Shown here piece after piece: positions 63,473 to 64,000 of a DNA stretch of 64,000 nt (the stretch's first letter is position 1; every line of letters begins with the position of its first letter). The DNA comes from Rhizobium sp. P40RR-XXII. GTDB lineage: Bacteria > Pseudomonadota > Alphaproteobacteria > Rhizobiales > Rhizobiaceae. The translations under genes and the position numbers were made by a program. Location of the stretch: NCBI RefSeq assembly GCF_012641405.1, contig NZ_JABAII010000001.1, positions 124,001 through 188,000 of the forward strand. The letters are read 5' to 3'. The notes below the pieces were generated by a model. That model was given only the letters and a program-made list of their open reading frames with translations, ran no database searches and had not been told where the DNA came from.

Positions 63473-64000
63473 TCAAATTCCTGCAGGCCGCCTGAGGTCG
63501 AGCGTCAGCGGGAATTCCACCGACGCAGTCTCCGGTCTCAAGGCGTAGCCACCCGCTGTATGCCCCCAAGGTTCGAAACGCGCAAGTCGTCGCGCCTCAG
63601 CCTCGTTGCCGTTGACGGGGAATGTGTCGTAGTTCCGGCCGCCCGGGTGAGCAACATGGTAGATGCAGCCGCCGATCGAACGCCCCGACCACGTGTCGTA
63701 GATATCGAAGGTCAGCGGCGTATCGATAGGCAGGACCGGATGCAGACCGGAGGCGGGATGCCATGCCTTATAGCGCACGCCGGCAACCGAAACGCCTGAA
63801 GTTCCCGTCGGCGTCAGCGGCACGGGACGGCCGTTGCAGGTCACGGTATAGCGCGATGGATTGGAGGTTTCGAACCGAAGCTGCAGGCGTTCGACCGACG
63901 AATCGACGTAACGCACGGTGCCGCCGACCGCACCCTCTTCGCCGAGCACATGCCATGGCTCCAGCGCCTGGCGCAGCTCCAGCTTGTTGCCTTCATATTC
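63473..64000 (-). CDS. DUF2126 transglutaminase-family protein, C-terminal part only
   Basis: The frame is open to the window edge, so only the last 175 residues are seen; the N-terminus lies beyond base 64000. The visible part, [20 protein letters not shown] (near its start) with [20 protein letters not shown] and [21 protein letters not shown] (quoted in part), matches the C-terminal domain of large (about 1100 residue) transglutaminase-family proteins of the DUF2126 type. It would be the first gene of the cluster with the ATP-grasp/alpha-E and transglutaminase genes. Its catalytic domain is outside the window, so nothing about activity can be said. Confidence 0.88.
   Translation of the reverse strand, partial: EYEGNKLELRQALEPWHVLGEEGAVGGTVRYVDSSVERLQLRFETSNPSRYTVTCNGRPVPLTPTGTSGVSVAGVRYKAWHPASGLHPVLPIDTPLTFDIYDTWSGRSIGGCIYHVAHPGGRNYDTFPVNGNEAEARRLARFEPWGHTAGGYALRPETASVEFPLTLDLRRPAGI

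Overview
The window is a gene-dense, GC-rich alphaproteobacterial chromosome segment, most likely from a Rhizobium species (Rhizobiaceae). This is inferred from gene order and family content. The pointers are a glgP-glgB-glgC-glgA-pgm-glgX glycogen locus, a heterotetrameric sarcosine oxidase operon, three-gene pntAA-pntAB-pntB behind an aa3-type cytochrome oxidase subunit IV, an odc2-type ornithine/lysine decarboxylase with a long leader, a HWE-type histidine kinase, and RIME-like palindromic repeats. No rRNA, tRNA, CRISPR array, insertion sequence or prophage was recognised. Base composition and codon use look even throughout, so most of this is stable chromosome with a few accessory inserts.

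Layout. Bases 1-10.5 kb: a truncated Gfo/Idh/MocA oxidoreductase, DoxX, a GH1 beta-glucosidase, a frameshifted FMN reductase, a CHASE4-GGDEF-EAL protein, tRNA uridine hydroxylase TrhO, a split CYTH/CHAD pair, KDPG aldolase and a DUF533 protein. Bases 10.5-19 kb: a NicO-type Ni/Co transporter with a DUF1007 partner and a LysR regulator, the decarboxylase with its GNAT neighbour, and a Tat-exported phosphoesterase paired with a di-haem cytochrome c peroxidase behind a possible Pho box. Bases 19-28.6 kb: cysE, a WD40 protein coupled to a His-rich COG0523 GTPase behind a Zur-like operator, a vapBC module, a creatininase-family hydrolase, MarR and LacI regulators, a D-2-hydroxyacid dehydrogenase, a PuuD-like hydrolase and a lone TRAP substrate-binding protein. 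Bases 28.6-41 kb: a second GGDEF-EAL protein with a degenerate GGDEF site, a FeeM-like N-acyl amino acid synthase behind repeated and inverted motifs, pntAA-AB-B, a HWE kinase, a DadA-like oxidase, a TPR lipoprotein, rpsU and a small secreted protein. Bases 41-47.3 kb: soxB-(DUF2511-like)-soxD-soxA-soxG and a MaoC dehydratase. Bases 47.3-58.5 kb: the glycogen operon. Bases 58.8-64 kb: a TadG-like VWA protein and a transglutaminase / ATP-grasp-alpha-E / DUF2126 cluster cut by the window end.

How the genes work together. The glg cluster carries synthesis (glgC, glgA, glgB), breakdown (glgP, glgX) and the hexose-phosphate link (pgm) in one strand-consistent unit. SoxBDAG oxidises sarcosine with tetrahydrofolate as one-carbon acceptor. 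PntAA/AB/B couples the proton gradient to NADPH supply. Two c-di-GMP proteins and a HWE kinase give signalling capacity.

Most interesting points: (1) the FeeM-like synthase with paired repeats directly upstream; (2) the ATP-grasp/alpha-E/transglutaminase cluster, a predicted peptide-tagging or peptide-synthesis system whose product is unknown, seen here without an Anbu peptidase; (3) the Zur-like box inside the 3' end of vapC ahead of the COG0523-WD40 pair; (4) a YebY-like gene embedded in the sarcosine oxidase operon; (5) repeat elements that form the C-terminal codons of soxG and separate pgm from glgX.
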